This document shows, in pieces, positions 1 to 10,800 of a DNA stretch of 64,000 bases. A model generated the notes under the pieces. That model searched no databases. It was not told the origin of the DNA and saw only the letters and a list, made by a program, of their open reading frames with translations. The DNA comes from Ryuthela nishihirai. Its lineage: Eukaryota > Arthropoda > Arachnida > Araneae > Heptathelidae. The translations under genes were made by a program, and so were the position numbers. Where the stretch lies: NCBI GenBank assembly GCA_038380435.1, contig JAWZYU010000678.1, positions 1-64,000 of the forward strand, written 5' to 3'. Every line of letters starts with the position of its first letter. Position 1 is the stretch's first letter.

Positions 1-40
1 AACGAGCCTGGCGCGCTATGAACTGAGCCATCAGCGCCCC
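1..40 (-). repeat. SINE1 tRNA-like head, cut by window edge
   Basis: The reverse complement matches the 5' end of the tRNA-like head of SINE1 (GC-rich start, A-box region, then the anticodon arm). Only about 40 bases are inside the window and several positions are mutated. Confidence 0.75.
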
Positions 41-345
41 ATTATTGATGGCTGACATCAGTAAAAAAAATGGTTGAGAGAATGGAAAAAGAAAACCTGG
101 TTTCAAAATTCAATGATGATATTCACTTTAAAAAGGAAAACATTGCATTGGGATAAAGCCATATTTATATTATTACACTTTTATATTTATTATACCGCGA
201 GAAAGAAACGATATTTTTTTCTGATAACACGGAATATTAATTCAGAAAATTATTCGATTGTTACAGAGAAATCTGGAAATAAATGTGAAAATCCCAGTTT
301 CAAAAATCACGAACTTTGCCTAGTGATGCGTAAAGAACAGTAACT
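41..345. other. AT-rich sequence with no recognised gene
   Basis: An 89-codon open frame at 74-343 (+) is rich in Lys, Asn, Phe and Ile as expected from AT-rich noncoding DNA. It shows no domain or motif I recognise. I see no other feature. Confidence 0.4.
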
Positions 346-1395
346 TGGTTAGGATGTTTTACCACTCAGCGGCACTTTTTTGCACACCATGGGCTAAATG
401 GCCAGGTCACATGGACCCAGAAGGCTCATAGAAGGTTGGGGGAGGGGACCCACTGGAACAGCTGTTGGGAGACAGATGGTAGCCTCACGTCAATGCCATC
501 CAGCGTGTTCTTTAACCTTGGATTGTTTTACCTCTGAGCGGTACTTTTTTTTGCACACCATGGACTAAATGGCCAGGTCACATGGACCCCGAAGGCTTAG
601 AGAAAGTTGGGGGATGGGCCCCGGCCCCACTGGAACAGCTGTTGGGAGACAGATGGTAGCCTCCCGTCAAGGTCATCCAGTGTGTTCTTTAACGTTGGAT
701 TGTTTTACCTCTGAGCGGCACTTTTTTTTTGCACACCATGGGTTAAATGGCCAGGTCACATGGACCCCGAAGGTTTAGAGAAGGTTGGGGGATGGGCCCC
801 ACTGGAACAGCTGTTAAGAAACAGATGGTAGCCTCCAGTCAAGGCCATCCAGTGTGTTCTTTAACGTTGGATTGTTTTACCTCTGAGCGGCACTTTTTTT
901 TGCACACCATGGGTTAAATTACCAGGTCACATGGACCCCGAAGGTTTAGAGAAGGTTGGGGGATGGGCCCCACTGGAACAGCTGTTAAGAAACAGATGGT
1001 AGCCTCCAGTCAAGGCCATCCAGTGTGTTCTTTAACGTTGGATTGTTTTACCTCTGAGCGGCACTTTTTTTTGCACACCATGTTCTAAATGGCCAGGTAA
1101 CATGGACCCCGAAGGCTCAGAGAATGTTGGGGGAGGGGACCCACTGGAACAGCTGTTGGGAGACAGATTGTAGCCTCCCATCAAGGCCATCCAGCGTGTT
1201 CTTTAACCTTGGATTATTTTACCTTTGAGCGGCACTTTTTTTTTGCACACCATGGGCTAAATGACCAGGTCAAAAGGACCCCGAAGGCTCAGAGAATGTT
1301 GGGGGAGGGGACCCACTGCAACAGCTGTTGGGAGACAGATGGTAGCCTGCCCGTCAAGGCCATCCACGTGTTCTTTAACATGCACAGGGTATGGC
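346..1395 (-). repeat. SINE1 tail tandem array, about 6 units of 172 bp
   Basis: The landmark TTTTTTGCACACC recurs at about 376, 548, 727, 897, 1068 and 1240, a period of 170-179 bp. Each unit carries the same order of blocks: CTCTGAGCGGCAC, GCTAAATGGCCAGG, GGGACCCACTGG, GGGAGACAGATGG and TTCTTTAACGTTGG. The array runs directly into a complete SINE1 body and head at 1380-1591, so the units are multiplied copies of that element's 3' part. The open frames here are by-products of a period close to a multiple of three. Confidence 0.92.
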
Positions 1396-1591
1396 TCTCC
1401 TTACATGGAACCACGGCTTAACGTCCCATCCGACGGACGGCGGTCTTTTCAAGCCCATCGGTGTCCTTTACTGACCATGGACAGGGCAGGGAATTTTGTG
1501 GAGATAAATCTCAATGCTGACCCAGCTGGAACTCGAACCTGGGAACTGTAGATTACGAGTCTGGTGCGCTACCGACTGAGTCACACATTTT
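1380..1591 (-). repeat. SINE1 body and tRNA-like head
   Basis: Read on the minus strand, the element starts with a tRNA-like region (about 1591-1522) with A box TGGCTCAGTCGG-like, loop CTCGTAA (anticodon CGT, threonine type) and B box GGTTCGAGTTCC. A body follows with the blocks GATGGGACGTTAA and GCACGTTAAAGAACAC. It is a tRNA-derived SINE. The identical insertion recurs at 24304-24560 and 63470-63680, with the same flanking sequence, so the three are copies made by duplication. Confidence 0.92.
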
Positions 1592-1922
1592 AATATACCT
1601 ACTGCTGCTTCTTCATAACTGAATGCAACATCTTGTTTGAAACATTCTTATTAAAAAATAGATAATTTTTGGGTTAAATTTCTTTAATGATCCCAAGTTA
1701 GCAAACGTACAGTGGTCCTTGGCACATTAGAAAACACAATTGCGGGTGCACAATATCAGACAGTTTGAAAACGACTGATCAAAAATATTTGTTTAATTAT
1801 TTCTCATGGATACCACCTGCATTTCAATACGATATAGTTTGTTGGGGTGGAACTCATGTCTCGGTTTTAAACCTCTGGGATATCTGCAAAACAAAATTAT
1901 TAAATTAATTGCAATCGTTACA
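1592..1922. repeat. Segment S, copy 1 (low-copy duplicated sequence)
   Basis: This 330-bp AT-rich sequence is found inverted at 23945-24303 and again, same orientation, at 63681-64000. On the minus strand it has a polypyrimidine/TTTTGCAG motif followed by a 29-codon open frame (see the copy at 24017-24106). Confidence 0.85.
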
Positions 1923-1923
1923 C

Positions 1924-2140
1924 GGGGCGGGGGTGGCTCAGTCGCGTCAGGCTCGTAATCTGTAGTTCTCAGGTTCGAGTCCCAGCTGGGTCAGCGTTGA
2001 GATTTATCTCCGCAAAATTCCCCGCCCTGCCCACGGTCAAAAGGGGACAACGATGGGCTTGGAAAGGCCGCCGTCCGTCGGATGGGGCCCCCGTGTGCGG
2101 AAGAGCCATACCCTGTGAACGTTAAAGAACACGCTGGATG
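1924..2140 (+). repeat. SINE1 head and body, plus strand
   Basis: The GC-rich start (1924) is followed by the A box at about 1935, the loop CTCGTAA, the B box GGTTCGAGTCC at 1972-1982 and the SINE1 body. A few bases are missing between the A box and anticodon arm compared with other copies. It lies head-to-head with the SINE1 at 1380-1591, separated by segment S. Confidence 0.92.
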
Positions 2141-3060
2141 GCCTTGACCGGAGGCTACCATCTGTCTCCCAACAGGTGTTCTAGTGGGTCTCCTCCCCCA
2201 ACCTTCGTGGTCCTTGTGACCTGGCCATTTAGCCCATGGTGTGCAAAAAAGTGCCGCTCAGAGGGAAAACAACCGACCCAACCATATCTGAGCCCTTGGA
2301 GTCCATGTGACCTGGCCATTTAGCTCATGGTGTGCAAAAAAGGGCCGCTCAGATATAAAACCGACCCAACAATATTTGAGCCCTTGGGGTCTATGTGACC
2401 TGGCCATTTAGCCCATGGTGTGCAAAAAAGGGCCGCTCAGATATAAAACCGACCTAACAATATTTGAGCCCTTGGGGTCTATGTGACCTGGCCATTTAGC
2501 CCATGGTGTGCAAAAAAGGGCCGCTCAGATATAAAACCGACCTAACAATATTTGAGCCCTTGGGGTCTATGTGACCTGGCCATTTAGCCCATGGTGTGCA
2601 AAAAAGGCCGCTCAGAGGTAAAACCGACCCAACCATATCTCAGCCCTTGGGGTCCATGCCTTTTAGCCCATGGTGTGCAAAAAAGGCCGCTCAGAGGTAA
2701 AACCGACCCAACCATATCCGAGCCCTTGGGGTCCATGTGACATGGCCATTAAGCCCATGTTGTGCAAAAAAGGGCCGCTCAGATATAAAACCGACCCAAC
2801 AATATTTGAGCCCTTGGGGTCCATGTTACCTGGCCATTTAGCCCATGGTGTGCAAAAAAGGCCGCTCAGAGGTAAAACCGACCCAACCATATCCGAGCCG
2901 TTGGGGTCCATGTGACCTGGCCATTTAGCCCATGGTATGCAAAAAAGGCTGTTCAGAGGTAAAACAACCGACCCAACCATATTTGAGCCCTTAGGGTCCA
3001 TGTGACCTGGCCATTTAGCCCATGGTGTGAAAAAAAGGGCCGCTCACAGAAAAAACAACC
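2141..3060 (+). repeat. SINE1 tail array with short units of about 87 bp
   Basis: After one near-normal tail, nine short units follow. TGCAAAAAA occurs at about 2241, 2333, 2419, 2506, 2597, 2676, 2764, 2849 and 2938. Each short unit keeps CCATGTGACCTGGCCATTT and the TGCAAAAAAGGGCCGCTCAG block but lacks the half of the long unit that contains GTTAAAGAACAC to GGGACCCACTGG. It is a separately amplified deletion derivative. Confidence 0.9.
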
Positions 3061-3277
3061 CATCCGTTTTCTCGTATCCTTCGAACGCGATGGAGAAACG
3101 ATCATTTATATGTGTAATGGATATAAAAATTATACCCCTTCGCCCTCCTAAACAAGGTCAAATATGAACATATCAAATGAAAGCTTCTGAGGTGGAGAAT
3201 CTCATTCGCAACCTGGAACAATTACATTATGCTCAATTTGGATTACCCGTCAGACCTAAATAAAATCCTCATATAAA
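3061..3277. repeat. Inner flank of inverted duplication, left arm
   Basis: This sequence is an inverted near-copy of 23281-23500 and contains no gene I can see. It links the SINE1 array to the LINE copy in both arms of the duplication. Confidence 0.88.
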
Positions 3278-5510
3278 ACTAGAATATTAGTCTGCTTCTC
3301 AGCAGACACGCTAGTGATGCTCTTCTAGGATATGAGTGCATTAATGAAAGGTTTCTTACAGCAAAATTTCAGACAAGCGTTGAAGACTTGAATGTTATCT
3401 GCTGTTATGCCCCCACTGAGGATGCCGATGAGGATGAGAATTATAGGTTTTATGGACAACTTCAGGATATTTTGAATTCTGTCAAGAAAGGAGATATTAC
3501 CCTTGTTCTTGGTGACTTAAATGCCAAAGTTGGTACTGACTCTGACCTTTGGGGAGGAGTAATAGGCCCTTTTGGTATTGGTAGCTGCAATGGCAATGGG
3601 CAACGTCTCCTACAGGTAAGTAAACTCAATGGATTCAGAATAACTAACACTTATTGCAAAAACCACAACATACATAAGTACACATGGGTTTCACCTGATG
3701 GGCTGCATAAGAATATGATTGTAATAACTAAAGCTTACCATGACAGTTTACTTACGTTATTAAGACAGTACTGGTTTGCTTTCAACTGAAGTTAAGCAAA
3801 AATAGGACCATTTTAAACAGGCTTTTTTGGAAACTACTCTTAAGCAAAAAAGGAGCAGAATTATTTGACTGAGTTTATTTCAGAAAGAAAGAACTGCAGA
3901 CACTTGAGCTTATTTCAGAAAGAAAGAACTGCAGAAATGTCCATAATCAATAACCTACTAGTCCTAACAGAAAGCATTACAGAGAGCTTAATAAACGTGC
4001 AAAGGATCAGTTAGCTGTACCAGATAGTTAATGTTTTGTGTGGTAGAAAACGAACAGGTATACAGGGATTGAAGGATAAACAAGGTAAGGTTATAGAAGG
4101 AGAGGATTCTGTCATGGCTAGGTAGGCTGAGCATTTCAATGATGTTCTAAACCATGTGGTTAGTTCTACTCCCATTGTTTGCAATGATGATAGATGCATT
4201 GGTGGCTTTAATGTTGGCCCTATAACACAATCTGAAGTTATTTTGGCTGTTTCTAAACTTATACTTCATAAATCCCCAGGGGTAGATGAAATTACTTCGG
4301 AAATGCTTAGAGCTGGGAATGTTTCGGTTACCACTTGGATGACTGAAATTTCAAATATCTTTTACCATAAAGGCATGGTTCCTAAGGATTTTACCAGAGA
4401 GATTACCAGATTTTAGTTATTGCTAGCTTTGTTGATTTCAGAAAGGCTTCAGACTCTGTTAATCGTCATAATTTGTGGTTGATTGTGAGATCATATGGTA
4501 TACCAGACAAGTTAGTTAACATAATGAAGGCTCTCTATATTAACACTGAGTCATGTGTGAGAGTTGGTAAGGCTTGTAGCAATTGGTTTAGCATTACTTC
4601 TGGTGTTCGACAAGGGTGCATTTTGTCTCCTTTTCTCTTTAGCCTGGTTATTGATTACGTTATGCGAAATTCACTTCAAGGGAAAGATTTTGGCCTTAAA
4701 TGGGCTGGAGATACGAAACTTTCTGATTTAGATTATGCTGATGATTTAGCCCTTTTGGCAAATGATGTTGATGAGATGAACTCTTTCATTCGAGCTGTTG
4801 ATGAAACTGGTAGTAGAGTAGGTTTGGTTATAAACAGAGAGAAAACTAAAGTGATGAAAATTGGTCAGGCAGGCTGTGATTCAGTTAATCTGAATGGTTG
4901 CAGTCTTGAGCAGATGTCACAGTTTAATTATCTTGGGAGCTATGTAACAGATAATGGTGATGTGCGGCATGAGATTAACAGACGAATAGGTATTGCTGCC
5001 GGGACTTTTAAGAATCTAGGGAGAGTGTGGAGAAATAGGCGTATACACCTAATGACTAAAATTAGACTGTATAATAGTTTGGTTCTTTCTAGGGTTAGTT
5101 ATGGTAGTGAAACTTGGACACTTTGTAAACAAGATAACAGGAAACTAGATGCTTTTGATTCTAGATGCTTACGCAGTATCTTGAGCATTAGGTGGTTTAA
5201 GTTTGTAACTAATGATGAGGTTAGGCAAAGGAGTCTGCAACCTCCTTTAAGCAGCATATTGTGCAGAGAGAGACTCCGTTGGTTTGGCCATGTTGCCCGT
5301 ATGAATAATTATAGATTGGCGAATAGGGTTATGAACAGTGTGCCTAAGGCCTCAGAAGCAGGGGGAGACCTAGGATGCGGTGGGCGGACAATGTCAAACA
5401 GGACCTTGTTAGAATTGGTGTGCTGTGGCCAAATGTAGGAGAACTAAATTGAACGGTCTGGTTGGACCTCTGTAGCCCATGGCTGCTGAGATGGTGATGG
5501 ATGATTGCAC
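3278..5510 (+). pseudogene. Decayed RTE-like LINE, left-arm copy
   Basis: Three frames match the intact LINE at 31433-34402. 3388-3789 carries part of the endonuclease (YAPTED, LGDLNAK). 4156-4416 carries the start of the RT domain (HKSPGVDEIT). 4473-5438 carries RT motifs B and C and the C-terminus (GVRQGCILSP, DYADDLALLA, LRWFGHVARM). The copy is 5'-truncated, starting inside the endonuclease. It has three large internal deletions (after the AKNMI region, before YQIVNV, and between TRAIV and the motif A region), and all three are also present in the copy at 20184-22930. It keeps Gln in motif B, which the intact copy has lost. It has no coding capacity as a whole. Confidence 0.95.
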
Positions 5511-5940
5511 CTTCTAATGACAAAAAAATTTGAAAATTTCAAACAAATATTGCAAACGGTGTATTTAAGCTAGAAATTTTAAATTTTGTTGGTGGAATGT
5601 GAACATTTTTTTTCATTTTCAACAATGAACTGACCGATCCAGAGGGGGGAAGACAATTTTTTGTTTTAGCGATAATTGTAGAGTTAAATGAAAAAATCTT
5701 TTATGGTTAGAGGGGAATTGATAAAATATAAAATATTATGATTCGCACATTCGTAATCGTTTGAACACTATAATTGCACCCTGTAACAGTGAAAAATATT
5801 GATAATTGCAAAATGTCAAACAAATATTGTAACGAGGTGACAAATATGAAATATCGGTGGTGGAATGTGAGCATTCGTGAAGTTTTAAAACAATGAAATA
5901 TTTCAATATCTATTGTAAAATGCTTAGTAGGTTTTGATAT
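5511..5940. other. AT-rich spacer with degenerate direct repeats
   Basis: Two diverged blocks about 280 bp apart (near 5520-5625 and 5800-5905) share CAAACAAATATTG and GTGGAATGTGA motifs. No gene is seen. The 127-codon minus-strand frame at 5707-6090 runs into the TIR MITE and is not convincing. Confidence 0.45.
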
Positions 5941-5941
5941 A

Positions 5942-6383
5942 CAGGGTGAATCTGAAAAAGTGGGCAAAACTTTACGGGGTGGTAGAACGCAGCTATACGA
6001 GCAATATTCGTCATAGAAAGTATGGGCGGAACGCAAACGGCGAGCCGCTAGGTGGCGTTGGAAATGGTATAAAATGGTCGGTCCTCGCACCCAACGGCAT
6101 TTCTACCGTGGATTGCCGAGAGGATGGCTGGTTATACTAACCACGAAATGGCTCTTTTGAGCAATTTCTTTGAGCATGTACCTCAATTACATTCCTGTTA
6201 ATAAAATGTTTTCTGAAGTATCTCCTCCCCTTCTTGTGTTCATTCTTTAAATGTGACAGTGGAAAACTACCTTTTAACTTCTCACCGCTTGCGTTCCGAC
6301 CATACTTTCTATGACGAATATTGCTCGTATAGCTGCGTTCTACCACCCCGTAAAGTTTTGCCCACTTTTTCAGATTCACCCTG
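5942..6383. mobile_element. 442-bp TIR MITE flanked by TA
   Basis: Inverted terminal repeats of about 103 bp (5942-6044 and 6281-6383) begin CAGGGTGAATCTGAAAAAGT and differ at only a few positions. TA lies directly outside each end, the target duplication expected of Tc1/mariner/pogo-type transposition. There is no transposase frame, so it is a non-autonomous element. The interior of about 240 bp shows no gene. Confidence 0.85.
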
Positions 6384-6424
6384 TATACATACAAATAATT
6401 ATTATTAAACTCAACTCATTAAGT

Positions 6425-6757
6425 ATCCACTAATAATTTCCACTCTGTAAATTGATTCAAATATTTAGAGGAAAAATTGTCTTGAGCTGGGTGGAATACA
6501 AACCCACAACCTCCTGATAACATGTCAGGTGCTCTGTTGAGGCGGGATTGCCTGAACACTCCTTGCATATTAGGAAAGTAGGTTGAGAATGTTCATAACA
6601 TCAGTTATAGGAGATCTTGATCGGCGGCTGGTGGCTCAGTTGTCCAGAGCACCTGACATGTCATCAGGAGGTCGTGGGTTCACATCCCACTGGCTCAAGA
6701 CGATTTTTCCTCTAAATATTTGAATCAATTTACAGAGTGGAAATTATTAGTGAAAAA
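6425..6757. repeat. Inverted pair of a third tRNA-like repeat
   Basis: Arms at about 6430-6536 and 6645-6755 are inverted near-copies of each other around a 108-bp spacer. The right copy reads as tRNA-like from 6624: A-box-like GGTGGCTCAGTTGTCC, a stem CCTGA/TCAGG, then a B-box-like GTGGGTTCACATCCCAC. The left copy lacks the A-box end. This family is unrelated in sequence to SINE1 and SINE2. I cannot assign the parental tRNA because the anticodon loop is irregular. Confidence 0.7.
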
Positions 6758-7414
6758 TATAAATCTTTGCAGATCACTGAAATGACGAAACAGCAGAGCT
6801 GTTATTGAATTTTACAAATAACATGTATAGAATAGAAATTTGAAAAATTAGTGCTAGCTTTTAAGAGATGACAGCTGGAACCAACTTTTCAGAGAGAGGT
6901 GTGGAAAATGCCACTTTTTTGATTTAAGAATTAAAAGACATACTTTTATGTTGTATAATTACTAATGAAATACTACTTGCATTTTTCACATAATCTGCTA
7001 GTTCAAATTACTTTTAAGGAACGAAATAGTAGGTAAATGAAAAATTCCTCTTTAAAAACTAAAGTCTCATTATGCGCCAGAAAGCACACATATATTCCTA
7101 ATATTATTCCGAAGAACACAAGTCATCCAAATCAATATAAAAAGATCAGTTTAACTCATATTTCTTCAGAGCTTACAGATATTGTAACTCAAAAGTAGCA
7201 TTAGATACAGAATTGAATGCAAGCCAGCTAACAAAGGAAATATTTAGGGGGGGGGGGGAAATCGAGAAAGCAAATGAAATATAAACATTCTAATTCATAA
7301 ATTGAACCATCACAAAAATTGGTCCTGATATACACAGTAGCATGCCCATAAAAATAATTAACAACATTAAAACAGTAGTTAATAATGACAGGGATAAAAT
7401 AACATCAACGGGGG
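6758..7414. other. AT-rich spacer, no gene seen
   Basis: There is no open frame of note and no repeat recognised. A run of 12 G at 7247-7258 is the only distinctive feature. Confidence 0.5.
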
Positions 7415-8143
7415 TTGGGTTGTTTGGGTTGTTTTACCTCTGAGCGGCACTTTTTTGCACACCATGGGCTAAATGGCCAGGTCAAAAATTCCCCGATGGC
7501 TCAGAGAAGGTTGGGGAAGGGGACCCACTGGAACAGCAGTTGTGGGACAGATGGTAGTCTCCCGTCAAGACCATCCAGCGTGTTCTTTAACGTTGGATTG
7601 TTTTACCTCTGAGCGGCACTTTTTTGCACACCATGGGCTAAATGGCCAGGTTACAAGGAACCCGAAGGCTCAGAGAAGGTTGGGGGAGGGGATCCACTGG
7701 AACAGCTGTTGGGAGACAGATGGTAGCTTCCGGTCAAGGCTATCCAGCGTGTTCTTTAACGTTGGATTGTTTTACCTCTGAGCGGCACTTCTTTGCACAC
7801 AATGGGCTAAATGGCCAGGTCACATGGACCCCGAAGGCTCAGAGAAAGTCGGGGGAGGGGACCCACTGGAACAGCTGTTGGGAGACAGATGGTAGCCTCC
7901 CGTCAAGGCCATCCAGAGTGTTCTTTAACGTGCACAGGGTATGGCTCTCCCGCACAAGGGGCCACGGCTTAACGTCCCATCCGACGAACGGCGGTCTTTC
8001 CAAGCCCATTGGTGTACCCTACTGACCGTGGGCAGGGCGTGGAATTTTGCGGAGATAATACTCAACGCTGACCCAGCTGGCACTGGAACCTGGGGCTATA
8101 GATTACGAGCCTGGCGCGGTACCGACTGAGCCACCCCCGCCCC
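7415..8143 (-). repeat. SINE1 with three-unit tail array
   Basis: Three 170-bp tail units (GCACAC landmarks near 7450, 7620, 7790) lead into the body and the tRNA-like head, which ends at 8143. The head on the minus strand has the A box, CTCGTAA-type loop region and a B box weakened to a CACTGGAACC-like form. It is a full element with an expanded tail. Confidence 0.92.
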
Positions 8144-8319
8144 AGACATTATAGACAACAAAGGACAAAGCGATTGGGCTGCGAGTGTGAGGACGCAGTT
8201 TTTTCTGCGAACCGCGTTACTTTCCTGCTTCACCATATATTCACCATATTTTTTCGGAGAAAATAAAGAACAAATCACAAATTGTTTCATAATGAAAAAA
8301 ACAGCAGTTTGCATTTATT
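8144..8319. other. Short spacer between SINE1 and SINE2
   Basis: AT-rich DNA with no gene or repeat recognised. Confidence 0.4.
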
Positions 8320-8407
8320 ATTGGCCGAGTGGTTAGCACGCTTGGCTACTGATCTAAGGGACCTGGGTTCGAGCCCCGGATAAGGGATGGATGTATGTGT
8401 CGTTTTT
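8320..8407 (+). repeat. SINE2 tRNA-like head
   Basis: The A box GGCCGAGTGGTTAGC, typical of Ser/Leu-type tRNAs, is followed by a CTTGG/CTAAG anticodon stem and the B box GGTTCGAGCCC. This is the promoter part of a second tRNA-derived SINE, followed at once by its body. Confidence 0.88.
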
Positions 8408-9211
8408 CTGCTGAGGTCCTGCCATCCTCACAGACCTTCTACTATGGCATATAAACTGACAGGCTCCTGTCAGACCTCTGTGGCAAGCAGATGCTTGAGG
8501 GGGAATTTTTCATTTTGAATTTTTTCTGCTGAGGTCCTGCCATCCTCTCAGACCTTCTACTATGACATATAAACTGACAGGCTCCTGTCAGACCTCTGTA
8601 GCAAGCAGATGCTTGAGGGGGAATTTTTCATTTTGAATTTTTCCTGCTGAGGTCCTGCCATCCTCTCAGACTTTCTACTATGACATATAAACTGACAGGC
8701 TCCTGTCAGACCTCTGTGGCAAGCAGATGCTTGAGGGGGTATTTTTCATTTTGAATTTTATCTGCCGATGTCCTGCCATCCTCACAGACCTTCTACTATG
8801 ACATATAAACTGACAGGCTCCTGTCAGACCTCTGTAGCAAGCAGATGCTTGAGGGGAATTTTTCACTTTGAATTTTTTCTGCTGAGGTCCTGCCATCCTC
8901 ACAGACCTTCTACTATGGCATATAAACTGACAGGCTCCTGTCAGACCTCTGTAGGAAGCAGATGCTTGAGGGGGTATTTTTCATTTTGAATTTTTTCTGC
9001 TGAGGTCCTGCCATCCTCACAGACCTTCTACTATGGCATATAAACTGACAGGCTCCTGTCAGACCTCTGTGGCAAGCAGATGCTTGAGGGGGAATTTTTC
9101 ATTTTGAATTTTTTCTGCTGAGGTCCTGCCATCCTCTCAGACCTTCTGCTATAGCATATAAACTAACAGGCTCCTGTCAGACCTCTGTGGCAAGCAGCTG
9201 CTTGAGGGAGT
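8408..9211 (+). repeat. SINE2 body tandem array, 7 units of 118 bp
   Basis: CTGCTGAGGTCC (or a variant) begins units at 8408, 8526, 8644, 8762, 8879, 8998 and 9116, a strict 118-bp period. Each unit has the dyad CTGACAGGctCCTGTCAG, the block GCAAGCAGATGCTTGAGGGG and a TTTTTCATTTTGAATTTT linker. Single-copy SINE2 elsewhere (9901-10092) has only one such body, so the array is an expansion within one insertion. Confidence 0.95.
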
Positions 9212-9307
9212 ATTTATTTATTTTTATTTATTATAAAATATAAGCATATAATAGCATTTTAAACAATCATAATTTGGATATTTTTCACAAGAATGAACTT
9301 TCCTTAA

Positions 9308-10406
9308 CCCTTTCCATTGTCCAGCCTGAAAAACTGGTTTACATCCAGAGGCCAAATGTAACTTTAGAACTTTTTTCCCAAATAATTAGTGACAGGTATT
9401 ATGGCATGTTATATGCCAAATTAATCAACATTTAATATGTTTCATTTTAATAGGACTTTTTTCGAGTCATGTAGTAAAAAAATGCATAAAAAAATAGCTA
9501 ATAGAAATGATTTCTAAATAACGAAAAAAAAAATGTTTTTTTCTTGTTTAAAGAAAACATTTCTTCCATTTTGAAATTTTTTTCTCCATACTATAATTTA
9601 AGAAAAAGTCCATGTTTTTTGCAGTCCAATAAATGTCACATTTGGAATATTTTTAATACACGACTGAAAATAAATCTTAAAATAAACAACGAAATTAAAA
9701 AATTTAATTCTGAATTTTATTTAAGTAAAAAATTCGAACACTGTAGTAACATTTTATTTTTAATAACAATTTTTACAGTGATACACCAAAAAAATGGTAC
9801 ACATTTCATAATTACTTCCAATTTAGAAAAGTAGCAGTTATTTGTTAATTATCAGGAGATTTTTAAAACTTTAAGGAAAAATTTGTGTTGATAATCTTGA
9901 CCGTCCCATGGCCAAGTGGTTAGCGCCCTTAGCTACTGATCTAAGGGACCTGAGTTCGAGCCCCGGATAAGGCATGGTTGTATGTGTTGTTTTTCTGCTG
10001 AGGTCCTGCCATCCTCTCAAATCTTCTACTTTGGCATATAAACTGACAGGCTCCTGTCAGACCTCTGTGGCAAGCAGCTGCTTGAGCGGGTATTTATTTT
10101 TTTAATAGTTCAAATCAAAGTTCTGAACTTAAATTAGGGGATTACTTCAACACAGAGTAATGTTAACAAATTGGCAATACCTTATATAACTTCTAAGAAA
10201 TGGCAAACAGATGGCTTTAACAAATTATTTATGTCATAGTTTAATAAAATATGCATGAAATAAAAAAAAAATATTATGTATCAAGCTTAAATTACATATT
10301 TTTATATCTATTAAACAAATTTAAAATAGCAATTTTTAATTTTTTTTTAAATCGTTTTCTTTTATTGTACTAAAAACGGATATATACGTTCTGGACACTG
10401 GATGGG
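9308..10406. mobile_element. piggyBac-like non-autonomous element with TTAA target sites
   Basis: TTAA at 9304-9307 is followed by CCCTTTCCATTGTCCAG. At the other end, CTGGACACTGGATGGG is followed by TTAA at 10407-10410. The two ends are imperfect inverted repeats beginning CCC, as in piggyBac elements, and TTAA is that superfamily's target duplication. The interior is AT-rich without a transposase frame and contains a SINE2 insertion. A 96-codon frame at 9544-9834 has no recognisable motif. The assignment rests on short ends, so it is moderate. Confidence 0.5.
9901..10092 (+). repeat. SINE2, single-unit copy
   Basis: A complete monomeric SINE2: GTCCCATGGCC start, A box GGCCAAGTGGTTAGC, B box GTTCGAGCCCC, and one body ending in GCAAGCAGCTGCTTGAG. 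It is useful as the reference for the unexpanded structure. Confidence 0.93.
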
Positions 10407-10410
10407 TTAA

Positions 10411-10800
10411 TAAATCAGGTTTTTGTTTTAAAATTTCTTAAAACTGTATACAATTCATATGAAAGTTGCATTTGGTATAAATGCATGCTTTAAATGTTCC
10501 GATTTTTCCGTTTGTTTTTACACTGGTCCACATATTGTTCGCTATAATCAAAATACTCGTTCAGTGAGGATATTAAATCAAGGGACACATAAACTAAATT
10601 CAACGTTTTTTAAAATGTTTTTAAAAGATTCCTGTTTATCGGTGAAATATTTAAAAATTTCAACCCATCTACTGCGCGCCAATATTCAGTTTACTATTTT
10701 AATTCACGAAAATAAAAGAGGAAAAATCGCCATTTAAGAAAAAAAATCTAGAGGACAGACAGTGAAATAAAGGACGTATGGTCACTGTACATATAATAAA
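10411..10800. other. AT-rich sequence, unrecognised 92-codon frame
   Basis: A frame at 10459-10737 (+) gives a Lys/Phe/Asn-rich peptide with no known motif. I do not call it a gene. Nothing else is seen. Confidence 0.35.

Noticed and set aside
1924..1985. Functional tRNA-Thr gene
   Set aside because: The A box, B box and CTCGTAA loop are present but the acceptor stem does not close, and the sequence continues into a SINE body in every copy.
5934..6394. Two frames encoding VNLKKWAKLYGVVERSYTSN on opposite strands
   Set aside because: They are the two inverted terminal repeats of the 442-bp MITE translated from each end.
8320..8390. Functional tRNA-Ser/Leu gene
   Set aside because: The anticodon loop is irregular, acceptor pairing is poor, and it is always followed by the SINE2 body.
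8408..9211. CRISPR array
   Set aside because: The 118-bp units are contiguous with no unique spacers, in animal DNA.
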